From NCBI GenBank assembly GCA_013350335.1, contig CM023537.1, forward strand, positions 15,628,884-15,692,883: DNA of 64,000 bases. Direction: 5' to 3'. Each line of letters opens with the position of its first letter. Position 1 is the stretch's first letter. The notes under the pieces were generated by a model. It ran no database searches and was not told where the DNA came from. It saw only the letters and a list, made by a program, of their open reading frames with translations. Source of the stretch: Chimonanthus salicifolius (taxonomy: Eukaryota; Streptophyta; Magnoliopsida; Laurales; Calycanthaceae). Below, one piece after another: positions 9,886 through 20,878 of this stretch. A program made the position numbers and the translations under genes.

Positions 9886-12429
9886 GGACACATCACACAA
9901 AGATGAAAGATCTACTATACATAGAATGGATGAGCTTTCTTCGAGATATTAAAGAATATCACCAATTATTTCTTTCTTGTTGGCTTTCTCATGCAATGGC
10001 TGTTGAGGCATGTATTTCCTATCTAAACAAAAAAAAAAAAAAACTAGATAAACCCTGAAGCTCTGAAGTCTTTGGACTGGTTGCACATTTATTTACTGGG
10101 CACAAAATTGAATTTTCAAATCTGAATTGCAACTTCTATAAATGTGGCATGGGAAAGGATACTTGATAGGCACCAAAGAATGTATTCAAACTATAATAGT
10201 GAGTACATGTCTAAAGTAATAAATGGATTGACATCACCCAAATAGAGGAGGCAAGCTTGGACACAAATTTGATTAAAGAAGTCACCTCTGAAGATGTGAT
10301 TACAAGAATCAAATAGTTGAAAAGGGAGACTACTATCATCTATCAACCCGACTTTGTAGTTCCTCCAAAATGACCTTGGATACATACTTATACGAAGAAC
10401 CATGATAGTACCAAGCTCATTGAACTCAGTATAGCCCTCTTATACTGGAAGCTTTTCATTTTTTTTGTCATGTTTGTAGCTTTTGTGATCAATACAAATT
10501 TAAGTAACTGTTTGGAAAAAAATAAATCATAAAGCCTAAACCCAACTATCAATTTCCCTTCAAGTTGAGCTGGAAAAACGTTGGCCACCTAGAATCAGAG
10601 CTTTTTGCCGGACAGCCAGATCCTCACCCTTGACCATTTGAAATCAAGAAACTTCTCCACACAAATTTTGATTTCCTCATGGGGCTAATGAAGACACTAA
10701 CTTTGTTTAAATGAGGAACTTAAAACAAGAGGTTCTTTTAGAGCAGGACACCACTTTTCACGCTCATCTGTAGAACCTTATTTTCCGCTCTCTTGCCTCT
10801 GAACTCACCCTATTTGGATGCTTATTGGGTAGAGAACTATGTAACATTTTATGACAGTTTAGAATCTCCAATGCTATAGAGGTGGCAACCACTGAGGGTG
10901 GTTGGTGGCACTGCTGGAAGTGACGGTCAGGAGGTAGAACAGAGGGAAGTGGTAGGAAGATAACTGGAGAAGATAGAGTTCTTCAGAGTTGGGTGCAGAG
11001 CACAAGTTTCCCTCTTCAAGAGAAAAAGTTCTCCAAGGTACCATATTCTCCTAAAATTGCTTCTCCAAATACGGCGAGTTGGTGTCCACAAAAAGGACAG
11101 ATCATCGTCAATTCTTCATGATTGTATAAAATTCTTCAATTCTCATAGGGAGTTTGGAGAAATGAAAAAAGAATATTCAGAGGCGAAGGATCCTTTGGGT
11201 ATTCTATGTACAATGGAAGATTGGTTTGATCACTTGGTGATCAGAGATGGGCATTCAATTGCAACTTGGTTTCAAATTTAGATCAGATGCTGGACTTCCT
11301 CCATTAATGACCAAGATAAGATGACGTTACGTGGTGTCTCATCTTACATATGTAAGATATTTCAAAACTACTCAAATGGGAACTTAAAAGGCAATCAAGG
11401 TCAATTAGGTATCGATGGGGTAATTGTTGGATGAGAAGTGAGAGTGCTTGTTAGTTCTACAATCTAATGGACATTGATGACTCCAAGAGGACTGAGATTC
11501 TAGCACTCAATGGCTAAAGAATGTGAATGATGAGTTAAATGGACTGATCTTGGTCGAAGGCAATTTGAAGTGTGCTATAGCTTGGGTCAATGTGCCACAC
11601 CACCCACTTTGGAAAGTTTTCATATTCTAAAGGAGGTTAGACAGCAAGCTTCTGACCTTTAATACCAATTTAGCCTCATGGTAATTTAATGAGGTGGCAG
11701 TCTGGGATGGTTTAGCAAAATCAAGAACTGAATTAGAGATCCACATTGATGCTAACTGAATTTGTATTTAAGGAGGCATTCTCTTTTTGAGCATACACTC
11801 AGACAAAAAGAAACTATCTCAAAACTGATCCAGATCTCCTGAAATAGATACAGGTGCCCAACACCAAATGTCGAGCATATAGACAACAGAAGCAGTAATA
11901 ACAACAAAATAAGTAATTTTACCTGAATTACTCAACACGTGATCTAGATCACAGGTAGATCACAATGGATTGCTATCTTGAAGCAATCCAGTGAAACATG
12001 GTTTGCGAACCATAATGCTTTTGTTTTATTTTTGGATGGTGAAACAAAATCTTGAGCGTTTGTACGGTTGGGATGGGAATCGTAAATCTGAAAGGTATAG
12101 ACTTAGTGTGATGCTCTTTCGTAATTATTCTCATCTTCAATGAATTTTTTATTATCATTCAGAAAAATGGCTAGCAAACCAGAAGATGTTTGAAAAGATA
12201 TCATAATTAAATTTGAATCATGATCTAGATCACAATGAATATCACTTGATTGTTATTGGAATCGACCATACCCATCTTATGGGCACCAAGATTGTTACCG
12301 TTGTGCGTCGCCCACCACATCAATAGCTCTATCAAAAAAATAAAATTAAAGCTACAAGTGTAGACGTGCTTTTTGGTTGGAAGTTTCTTGTTAAAATTGT
12401 GAAATGAACTATGAAGCAAGTCAACAATA
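9886..12429. other. gene-poor DNA, unclassified
   Basis: Mixed composition, less AT-rich than its surroundings between 10.7 and 11.7 kb, with a 74-codon open frame at 11057-11281 that I do not recognise. The texture suggests a decayed retroelement but no reverse-transcriptase, integrase or gag motif can be read. Nothing firm to annotate. Confidence 0.35.
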
Positions 12430-12771
12430 ATTAGCAAATCAAGTGAATTGGAACTAGCAACTGGTACACCAGAACAAGGAACTTAGCAACCCAAGATCTA
12501 TGAACCTAACAATTCAAGCCTGAAAACTAGGTAGTCCAAGAATCATGTGTTGGGAACAGAAACAATAAAGCAATCACAAAAGAAAGGAAAAAGAATAATA
12601 ATTAGCAAATCAAGTGAATTGGAACTAGCAACTGGAACACCAGAACAAGGAACTTAGCAACCCAAGATCTATGAACCTAACAATCCAAGCCTGAAAACTA
12701 GGCAGTCCAAGAATCATGTGTTGGGAACAGAAACAATAAAGCAATCACAAAAGAAAGAAAAAGACATAGAT
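12430..12771. repeat. 171-bp tandem duplication
   Basis: Two head-to-tail units (12430-12600 and 12601-12771) are nearly identical, differing at only a few positions (for example GGTACACC/GGAACACC and CAATTCAAG/CAATCCAAG). The high identity suggests a recent duplication. The context (GATTTACATGGAAAACCC just downstream) recalls LTR sequence of Copia elements, but no second LTR was found. Confidence 0.85.
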
Positions 12772-13731
12772 TTACATGGAAAACCCTTGCGAGAAAAAAC
12801 CAAGGAGTATAAAAAAAATCCACTATGATCAAGAACAGGCAGTTACAGCGGTTTTCACGCACTACACTCGTCTCTGTTTGCATGTGATATGCAACCCTAA
12901 CGCAATGAGGGTTATAAATACATTAGATATGAGAAAATTATCAAAAAACCCTCAAGCTGGACGGGCGACAACAGGGGCTGAATCTTAAGAAGAAGTCAGG
13001 CTCCACACCTTAACATCATGAACTGACTGACCCAGGGGGAGAAGAAGACAAATTATGTAGTTCTACATCCAATGACCAGTATCATTAGTCTGAGGTGAAT
13101 AGTGATCCATGAAACACAAACTGTGAGTTATAGTCCAGAAATGCAGGTAAGCCTGAGAAAAACAAGCTATGGTAGTAAATGCACTACATTTGGCCTGTTT
13201 GATGCAGGGTCACATGAAGTATTAATTTTGCTCTTCTAAACTATTCCTAAGTTCAATGAAGGCACTTTATATTTCTTCCTGACATTAATATTTTTAGAAA
13301 CCACTGTGAATGAAAGACTATACAAGGATTGGTACCTTACATCTTCAAAAATCAAGACGTTTGTGAAGTGTTTGTATTGGTATGATATCTTGTCAGTACC
13401 AGTACCATAGGCAATTACAAGTATCTTGATAATATTGTTACTCAAAATAAAATAAAAACATCCAGTTTAATGATAAGAAGACAGACTGATGCAAGCCTTA
13501 TAAAAATTACAAAACAGAACAAAGCAACTCTATAGTTTGAGCAGGTCAGGTAGGAACATGTAAAGCTCCTTCAAATAATTGAGATCATTTATTTGGTGAG
13601 AACCGCCATTAGGCAATGGAAATAAATGTAATCTCTATTGAACAATCCCAATATCAAGCTGGATTGCTTGTGCTTTAAATATGGTTATCAACTATAGCAT
13701 GCAAAACAGTAAGTCTAAAGTAGTAGATTAC

Positions 13732-14020
13732 CTTGACTGGAAAGTAAGCAGATCTGTAGGCCATATGGTCCCTTCCAAATAAAGGTGGATGCTCCTGCTT
13801 CATATGCATCTCCAAATGTGAAAAGAAATCACATCCTCCCTAGAAGTGAATCCGATTAATGCCCCTAAGCTTCCCATCAAAGTACCATAAATGACGTGCT
13901 CGCCGCTACCAGGTATGAGTGATGCCTTCTGCAAGCATGTTACAGCATCACCCACATGGAATTGCACAATCTCTTCTACCTTGTTGGGAGCACCATTTAG
14001 CTTACCTTGCTCCCACTGTC
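13732..14020 (-). pseudogene. SF3B3 (SF3b130) gene fragment
   Basis: Read on the minus strand, the segment encodes a C-terminal piece of splicing factor 3B subunit 3, a U2 snRNP component. Recognisable runs are QWEQGKLNGAPNKVEEIVQF, HVGDAVTCLQKASLIPG, VIYGTLMGSLGAL and, after a frame change, [13 protein letters not shown] and [16 protein letters not shown] single missing base near 13829-13832 (GTG-ATTTC where GTGGATTTC is expected) breaks the frame. The last codon is followed by GTAATC, a plausible retained splice donor at 13731-13730. That implies a copy of genomic DNA rather than a processed transcript. The next expected exon was not found downstream and the left part of the gene is absent. 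It is a non-functional fragment, possibly moved by a transposon or left by a local rearrangement. Confidence 0.85.
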
Positions 14021-15169
14021 TCGGAAATTATAATAAACAACAAATGTATTTTAAGAAATGAAAAATGGGTAAGGTGCATTATCATAGTGTTGTCTTTGAG
14101 ACAATAATTTCCACATTATATACAGGTGGACTCGCTGGAAGTTCTGTTTCTAGGATCTAATGTCCTTCACTTTTACTCACTGGTCTGCATCCCAGTAATA
14201 AGACAACTGAATGACACAATTAATTGAGTGTTTTTGAAAATTCAAAAAGAGAGAGATAGAAGGCACGGTTTTTTTTTTGTTTATGTACTCATTCCATCAT
14301 CGACCTATCTATTTATAGATGAAAAACAATAATGGTAGAGTTGTAGAATTCAAAGCCTACAACCGTTTTCCCTATCTCTCTCCCAAACGGTAAAAAAAAA
14401 AACTTGAATTCTGACAAAGTTACAAAACCATTAAAGAAAAGAGCCATTAAGCTCTTAATCCCTCCATGGTTTCTATGATACCATTAAGGGAAAGAGTCGT
14501 TGAGCTTTTTAATCCCTCTTTGGTTTCTTCTCCTCTTCTTATTCATTCTTTCTTTCTTCATATTATTATTATTATACTTATACTTATTTTTACTTTTCCC
14601 TTCTCTGGCACTAGACAAAAGTGGCATGGATTGAGAGGGTATTTATAAATCACACCTCTCACCTAAATTCTCCATCAATTCCAATGTGAGACTAAAGAAG
14701 TACCCAAAAAAAAAAAAAGATTTGCCTCCAAGTTCAAATTTTCAGTTTGGCTCCAAAGTAAAAAAAAAAAAAAAAAACAAAGGCAATTAAAGAAAGAACT
14801 TTCAGTTTTACTAAAATGACAATAATTTCAAAATTTAATTTAATTTTTTAGAAAATACTGCAACGCCCATTTTATCTTACCACCTGTTGGATCTTCTATC
14901 TCATCAGAAACATCCTGTGGGAGCGGGACAAAATAAACATCCCAAACTTGTCTGCACTTGCCACAGTGTCAAAACCTATGTGGTATGATTCTATGAGCCA
15001 TCTAGGAACACAATCATCTGCAAATATATACAATTGGCTTTCATCTCGCCGATATTTGTAGTAATGGAATGACTGCGAGTAAATACCACGATAAGTTGGG
15101 AATTTAATTGTGGATACCAGGCAATTTTGGCAAATATGAAACCGATGATTTTGGCAGATGTGGAAACTA
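14021..15169. other. intergenic DNA with short repeats
   Basis: No gene seen. An imperfect tandem repeat lies at about 14431-14530 (two copies of a unit ending AATCCCTC.ATGGTTTCT / AATCCCTCTTTGGTTTCT). Two poly-A runs occur near 14707 and 14762. Confidence 0.45.
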
Positions 15170-16301
15170 GGGTTGTGTTTGGATGAGGGGCAAATTTTGC
15201 AGGATTTTCCCTTATGTAGGGGTTTTCCTTCATCAGGGGTTTCTCCTTGCTAAGATATTTCTCTTAGTTTTGTTTGGTAATTACAGTGGAAAAGGTATAA
15301 CATGAAAAGAACTTTCCCTAAGGGAAAAGAATCTTGCTTGGTAACTGTAAACAAGAGAAACCTGATATATTATCAATTTTAAGAGAATCAATGACTTTTA
15401 GTGAATTCATCTAATATAAAAATTTAAATTTTATAAACCATAACTATTAAATAATATCCATCAAATAAAAACTAACTAACAATATTATACAATTTTCTAT
15501 GGATTCCTTCCCATAATTATAACTTAATATAAAGTTCTTGCACTTGTATTCCAACTGTAAGAAGTGAAATGAAAAAAAAAACACATTTTCTACATATAAA
15601 ATTATTTTTAAATTCTAATAAATAAATAAAAATGTCAACACATCTCTTCATAAAAATTTATAAGTTTTTCATTGGTGATGTGAAATACATAATATAATGA
15701 GCTATTATAACAGTTTATAAAAAATCCAAGTTAATAAGTCCCATCTAAGACAATTAATATTAAGAACCAATAATTACAAGTCAAAATGGAGTCCAAAAAC
15801 TTACTTCCTACAGGTAGAAAAACAATATATCTCTTTATAGAAAGTCATAATATGTTCACATGAAGTTCTACCATATCCATTCCACCTGTAAAACATGTTA
15901 TTAAAAAAAAAAACAAAAAATTCATAATTTATGTATCCCATACAAATAATCAACATAACTCTAATTATAAATCAATGCATTCATCAACAATAAACTAATT
16001 AAAATAAAATATGTTCAAGAAAGTCTATAACAATAAAATGTCCATAACAAATGGTTCATTCTTTCATAAATAATGGTATAGAACATAGTTCATTATTCTA
16101 TAAACAAACATGGTATAGAAAAAATAAATAAAGAACTCATAATTTATGTATCTCACACAAATCATGAGAATAACTATAATTACGATTCAAGATATTCATC
16201 ACTCAATAAACTAATTAAAATAAAACATGTCCAAGAAAGTTCATACCAATGAAACAACCATAAAAATAAAACTACCATCGCATACAATTAGTTGATGTCA
16301 A

Positions 16302-17513
16302 TTAGTTGATGTGGGGATTCATCCCAAATGATGTAGTAGTGAACGGTGGAGTGGTTCTAGTAGATGGAACAACAAATGGAACAACAGTTGGAGCAGCAAA
16401 TGGAGCGGAGCTAGATGACTGAGAAACAACTGAGGTAGTAGAGCTAAATGGTGATGTTGTAAAGGATAAAGCATTTTCAATGATTTCGAATAGATGATCT
16501 TGAAACCAACTTGGTCGTATGTGAGGTTCCAATCCCAAAAATTTAGATGCCCTCGTATCATCAGCTATTATGTATATGAAAGTAGGGTAGATCAACTCAG
16601 AAGAATGTCTGGGATCTCAGATATATATTTACAAACTCTATTCATTCTTTCCTCATCCACTTTGCCTTTACTTTTATATCTAGAAGACATTGTCTCAACA
16701 TGAGATCCCAATTTCTCTATAACATTGGTCATGCTTTCCATAATATTTGCCATATGTTCCCATGTCCCATGTTTCCTCCTCTTACTTCTCTGAGACTCTA
16801 TTACATCTGAAGATGGTCGAACTCTAGACAGTCTGTATGGTGTTGATCTTAATTCATCCACAAATGCTCCACTGTCAATGTTCTCGAACTCCTCGTCCTC
16901 ATTGAGATCAATGGGATGAGAATCCAGCATATCTTCTCCATCGCTAAGTGCAGGTGTTCGATGACCGTTTGAGCCTGGAGTATGTGGAACAGAAGAACCT
17001 ATGGTATCTTTGTATATATCATCACCAGCTATTGCACCACCGCTAGTGGCCACGTCTTTCCCAAATATGATGAGACATTTTTCATATAGAGGGAATTTCT
17101 TATTCTTATATGGAGCTAATTGATGATGTTTCTGCAATAAATAAAGGGAAGTTATATCATATAACATAATAAACATACTTGAAGTTCAATTACATAAAGC
17201 TACTGAACGTGCATAAAAAGATTTTATTAAATCATACCTCATAGAATGCATCCATAGCATCTGCCTCACCCATAAAGCATTGCGTTATTGAATTCCATCC
17301 GAAGCCAGACTTATTTGATATTTCCGACAATGCACTATACGTTTTTCTCCATGTTTTCATCCGACTTTTGAAATTTCCTCGATTCAAATTAGTCATTTGC
17401 GATGTAGTAAAATCCTCCACCACCTTCTTCCATGCATTTGTGGTGAATTTTTCATCAACTCGTCCTCCTTGATGTATTTGATCAATTAGGAGGTTGCATA
17501 GACAATAATCCAT
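16302..17513 (-). pseudogene. Myb/SANT-like DNA-binding gene of Harbinger element, frameshifted
   Basis: Exon 1 (17513-17238) encodes a Myb/SANT-like domain: TTNAWKKVVEDF, then NFKSRMKTWRKTY and SGFGWN. A GT donor follows at 17237. Exon 2 (17131-16592) begins with KHHQLAPYKNKKFPLYEKC, the usual junction in this family, then an acidic region (LNEDEEFENID) and a basic stretch SKRRKHGTW. It stops early at 16592. The expected C-terminus (IADDTRASKFLGLEPH) continues in another frame, 16595-16302, so about one base has been gained or lost near 16595-16610. The open frame extends upstream of 17513 to about 17566 without an ATG, so the true start may be lost. In intact elements this protein helps the transposase bind DNA in the nucleus. 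Confidence 0.72.
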
Positions 17514-17570
17514 ATCCAATGTCCAATAAACATTTTTTGATCTATCCCCTCCTCGATGTGATTGATTAAA

Positions 17571-17708
17571 TCAACGAAGCCTTCTTACTATTTGTGTGTC
17601 ATGATAATATTTTGCAACCACTGCTGTAGCTGATGCAAGAATGCATACTACCTCAATCACTATATTAACTAGAGAAACAATTTCCTTATCGTTCACCTCG
17701 TCTTCCAT
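17571..17708 (-). pseudogene. possible HARBI1-type transposase N-terminal stub
   Basis: A 45-codon frame from ATG at 17708 begins with an acidic start (MEDEVNDKE), a hydrophobic stretch, then AKYYHDTQIVRRLR and a stop. Harbinger nuclease proteins of plants often open this way. The DDE-type catalytic region that should follow is absent, and the next sequence on the strand is the Myb/SANT gene. The assignment rests on position and pattern only. Confidence 0.35.
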
Positions 17709-18742
17709 GCTTAAACCTATTATAACCCAACATATTATGGAGGAAGTTACAATCCCTATATACTTTATAAGCAAGAAGTTATGTAAGTAATGACACAAAT
17801 AATCTAATCCATGATAGAAGACGAACAAGCAAATAACAGCCATGATTGTCTCTCTTTTTTCAGAATGGAGATAAACCCTTGAAATGGAAAAGGGGAAAAA
17901 TACCTGAAACAGAGAGAGTCCTCGCTGACTGAAAAGATGATGGAGATGGATAATGCCGCTTAAGGCAGCCACAATGTAAGAGACGGTTGGGCAAAAAAGA
18001 GGGAAAACGAAGAAGAGAGTCGATCGCTCAGTGGTAGACTCGCTCGTAGCCGTGATCGGAGTAGCGGGAAAAGAGTTTTCCGTTGAGAAAGGGGAAGAGA
18101 GGAATACGAGAATCAAGGAGCGGGATGGGATTTAGATTCCATCCCGGGATTTTCGTAATTCGCCGTAGAAAGGAGAAATCCAGATTTTCTCGAGCACGGG
18201 CACCTTCCATTTCCTTATCAAGCGAGGAATACGAGGATTACCCTCGTTTTCCCTTACCTCTCATCCAAATGCAGCTGGGTGCTTTAAAGACAAAGCAAGC
18301 AGGTTTAAATCAGGCGCCACGGCCAATGAAACTAGACTCTCACTCCAGTGACTGACTTGAGGAGGAGGATATTGTAAATAGGATTTAGCGGTGACAAGTA
18401 AGTTAAATCTATGTCACCATTAAGTGCCAGATCCAATAAAGAGCTTAGACCCACATATTGTTGGATGGAGTAGACAGCCGACAAGCATGCTGTCAAATAA
18501 TTTAGTGAATTTTGACATAATATAGAAATGAAACTAACAAATATATTAGCAAGTACTCAATGCAATTTTGCAAGAAAATACTTTAAATTTCTTTGAATCT
18601 AGAATGATTGTCAGCTTGTATATATTTTTCATGGGTACTGATTTTTGCACCACAATTTTTTTTTTTATGGTTCACTCTTTAAAAGAAAATTTTAATCTTA
18701 AATAGCTTCGTACAACGATAAGTAAGAAGAAAAATGAAAATG

Positions 18743-19357
18743 GGAGTCACACAGACACTCAGTTTTTCTTTCCCTTCACATCCTTTTTCAAAATTTTTGG
18801 TGAAATGATTCTTTCGCCCTTCTACTTAATCTTCCACCGAAGGAACCCTTCCTTCGGAAGAATGGTCGACTGAATACACAGAAGAGACAAAATGGGGATG
18901 GTGGGTCCCACCGTTAGAAACTTTCTCCATCACTTGATTTAAGTTTGAGAAGAAGATCTGGTGGCAGCAGATCTCTTGCCACTAGATCTTATTCTTGACC
19001 TTAGATCAGGTGATGGAGAAAGTTTTTACCAATGAGACTCACCATACCCAATCCATTTTCTGATGGTCTATCCATGTGTACCAACAAATCTCTGATTTGG
19101 GTATGGTGGGACCCTCCTCTGGCCAGTTTCTTCAGCTGCTGCTTGGGGCATTTGAAAGTCAATTTTGTGAGTTTTTTTTGTTAGATCCAAGTGGATGCTA
19201 CACTTCTGACCCTAAGTCGATCATTCGTCCGAAAGAAGGGTTCCTTCGATGATGCCTTCGGTGGAAGATTGAGTGGAAGAGCGAAAAGGTCATTTCACTC
19301 AAAATTTTGAAAAATAATGTGTAGAGAAAGAAGAATTGAGTGTCTGTATAGCATCCC
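18743..19357. mobile_element. Mutator-like foldback element with long inverted repeats
   Basis: Inverted repeats of about 120-150 bp at each end share ACAGACACTCA, TCTTCCACCGAAGG and GGAACCCTTC. Further inner inverted segments (for example TTTCTCCATCACTTGAT against ATCAGGTGATGGAGAAA) let most of the 615-bp element fold on itself. AAATGAAAATG is present on both sides (18732-18742 and 19358-19368), consistent with a 9-11-bp duplication. A long TIR with a duplication near 9 bp fits Mutator-like MITEs. There is no coding capacity. Confidence 0.8.
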
Positions 19358-19368
19358 AAATGAAAATG

Positions 19369-20878
19369 TATCTCAGAGGCCATAGATTGTTGAATGCAAG
19401 GAGAGGGATGGGGAGATTCTAATTTAGGACATGGATCAAGTGTGCCAAGTGGACTCAAATTATTATTTTTTAACAAGATTTTAATTTTTAATTTATTTTA
19501 TCTGTTAATTTTGACCCTTTTTTAATGTAAATAGGTGTCCTCATTAGATTTTTCTTCTAAGTAGTTCATTAATATTCCTAAGTTTTCTCTTAAAATGGAT
19601 GACGTATTGGATCAATAGAACTCTCATATTCAATGGAATAAGAAAAATTCAAAAAAGTTGTTTTCTCTCTCTTTTTGCTCTTTCTTTCTCTTCTGCCGTG
19701 AGCTGAAGCTTGCTCGTTTCTTTCTCCTCCAGTCTCAACGAAGACTCGGGACTCTGATTTTATTGGATCCCTCCGCCGTGAGCTGCGGCGGAGGTGGGGA
19801 GGAGGCGTGGGGAAGGGAAGAAATTAGCGAAAATGCTCCGATCACGGCCTTACGACGGTCATGGGTTTATGCAGAATTATTCTGAAGCATGCAAGTTAAA
19901 AAATAAGAAAAAATTGTCCGTGCTTCGTGACTCGTCAGCCAGCTTTTTTCTGCGAGTATCTGTCAATTCTTTTTCAAAATTCCCAGATTTTCCCATTTAT
20001 CCTACTTTGTTTAGAAACGGGGAGATTGAAACGTCTAAAAGCATTTTTTACGAGAATAGCTGTGATATTAGTTCAATGTTTTAGAAAATTAACTGAAATA
20101 TGGTTTTATTTCTGGTTTGTTAATTGGTTGTTGGTTTTTAGAAATATAACACTTGGGTGTTTTGGTTGTTGCGTTAAATTTGGTCTTTACAAATCTTTAA
20201 TTTTTATTTTGATGCATCACTTTCTTTAATTTGGTAAATTTTTTTAATTTTGTTTTCATAAACAATTGTCAACTTGTTATATTATGTATTTTATATAGTT
20301 ATTTTAAAATTTTAATAAATATTTAAATTATTATATAAATTTTTATTTACTGATAAATTACCTTAGAAAAAACAATAGATTGTTTCTATGTTTGCATTTA
20401 TCATAAGTAGGATATGAATATAAATAAATTTTATTTAAATTTTCAAAATTGAAATTTTTACTTGCACTAATAATTTCAACGTTTCTAAAATTTTTATATA
20501 TTTCTCAGAAAAAATGCATGGCAATGACTAAAAATAATTTCCTTTTAAATCCTCATAAACATGCTGTAAATCAATTTAGAATGTTTACTTGTTATTAAAC
20601 ATCAACTGTTTATACACAACTGCATAAACAAAAAAAATTGACATTAAGCTCATGACATCTGTTGATTTACAAAGAATCAAACAATTTCCATTTCTAAGCA
20701 AAAAATGTGATTCTACAAAGGGTTCCTCTCCTCTCCTCTCTTATGGAAAACATCCAAGGAAAAGAGGCAGGGCTAATACATGCATCGGCATTGTTACTAA
20801 AACTAAAATTATATAACCAAGAAGACAGATAAAGAGAAACCAAATCCATGTACCATCTCTTCAATGTTAGTACAAGAT
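19369..20878. other. intergenic, 3' flank of the PMT gene
   Basis: Around 19.65-19.90 kb the sequence is unusually GC-rich and TCTT-rich, resembling a 5' UTR or element end, but no gene follows on the plus strand. From 19.9 to 20.65 kb it is AT-rich. The last 200 bases probably contain the 3' UTR of the PMT gene. Confidence 0.4.

Larger units (their letters stand above)
15170..18276 (-). mobile_element. PIF/Harbinger-like element, about 3.1 kb
   Basis: Ends are inverted: GGGTTGTGTTTGGATGAGG at the left, and AGCTGCATTTGGATGAGAGG read inward from the right. Between them lie a Myb/SANT-like gene (16.3-17.5 kb) and a short transposase-like N-terminus (17571-17708), both on the minus strand. A Myb/SANT protein paired with a HARBI1-type nuclease is the standard gene set of plant Harbinger elements. 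The body of the nuclease is missing, so the copy is non-autonomous. The interior left half is AT-rich and contains a roughly 215-bp tandem duplication (about 15922-16290). No clear 3-bp duplication is visible, so the exact ends are approximate. Confidence 0.65.

Noticed and set aside
11057..11281. 74-codon frame that looks moderately protein-like
   Set aside because: No recognisable family, no splice context, and surrounding DNA looks like decayed repeat.
16319..16561. 80-codon minus-strand frame rich in Leu/His
   Set aside because: Shadow of the Ser/Thr/Pro-rich C-terminal frame of the Myb/SANT gene.
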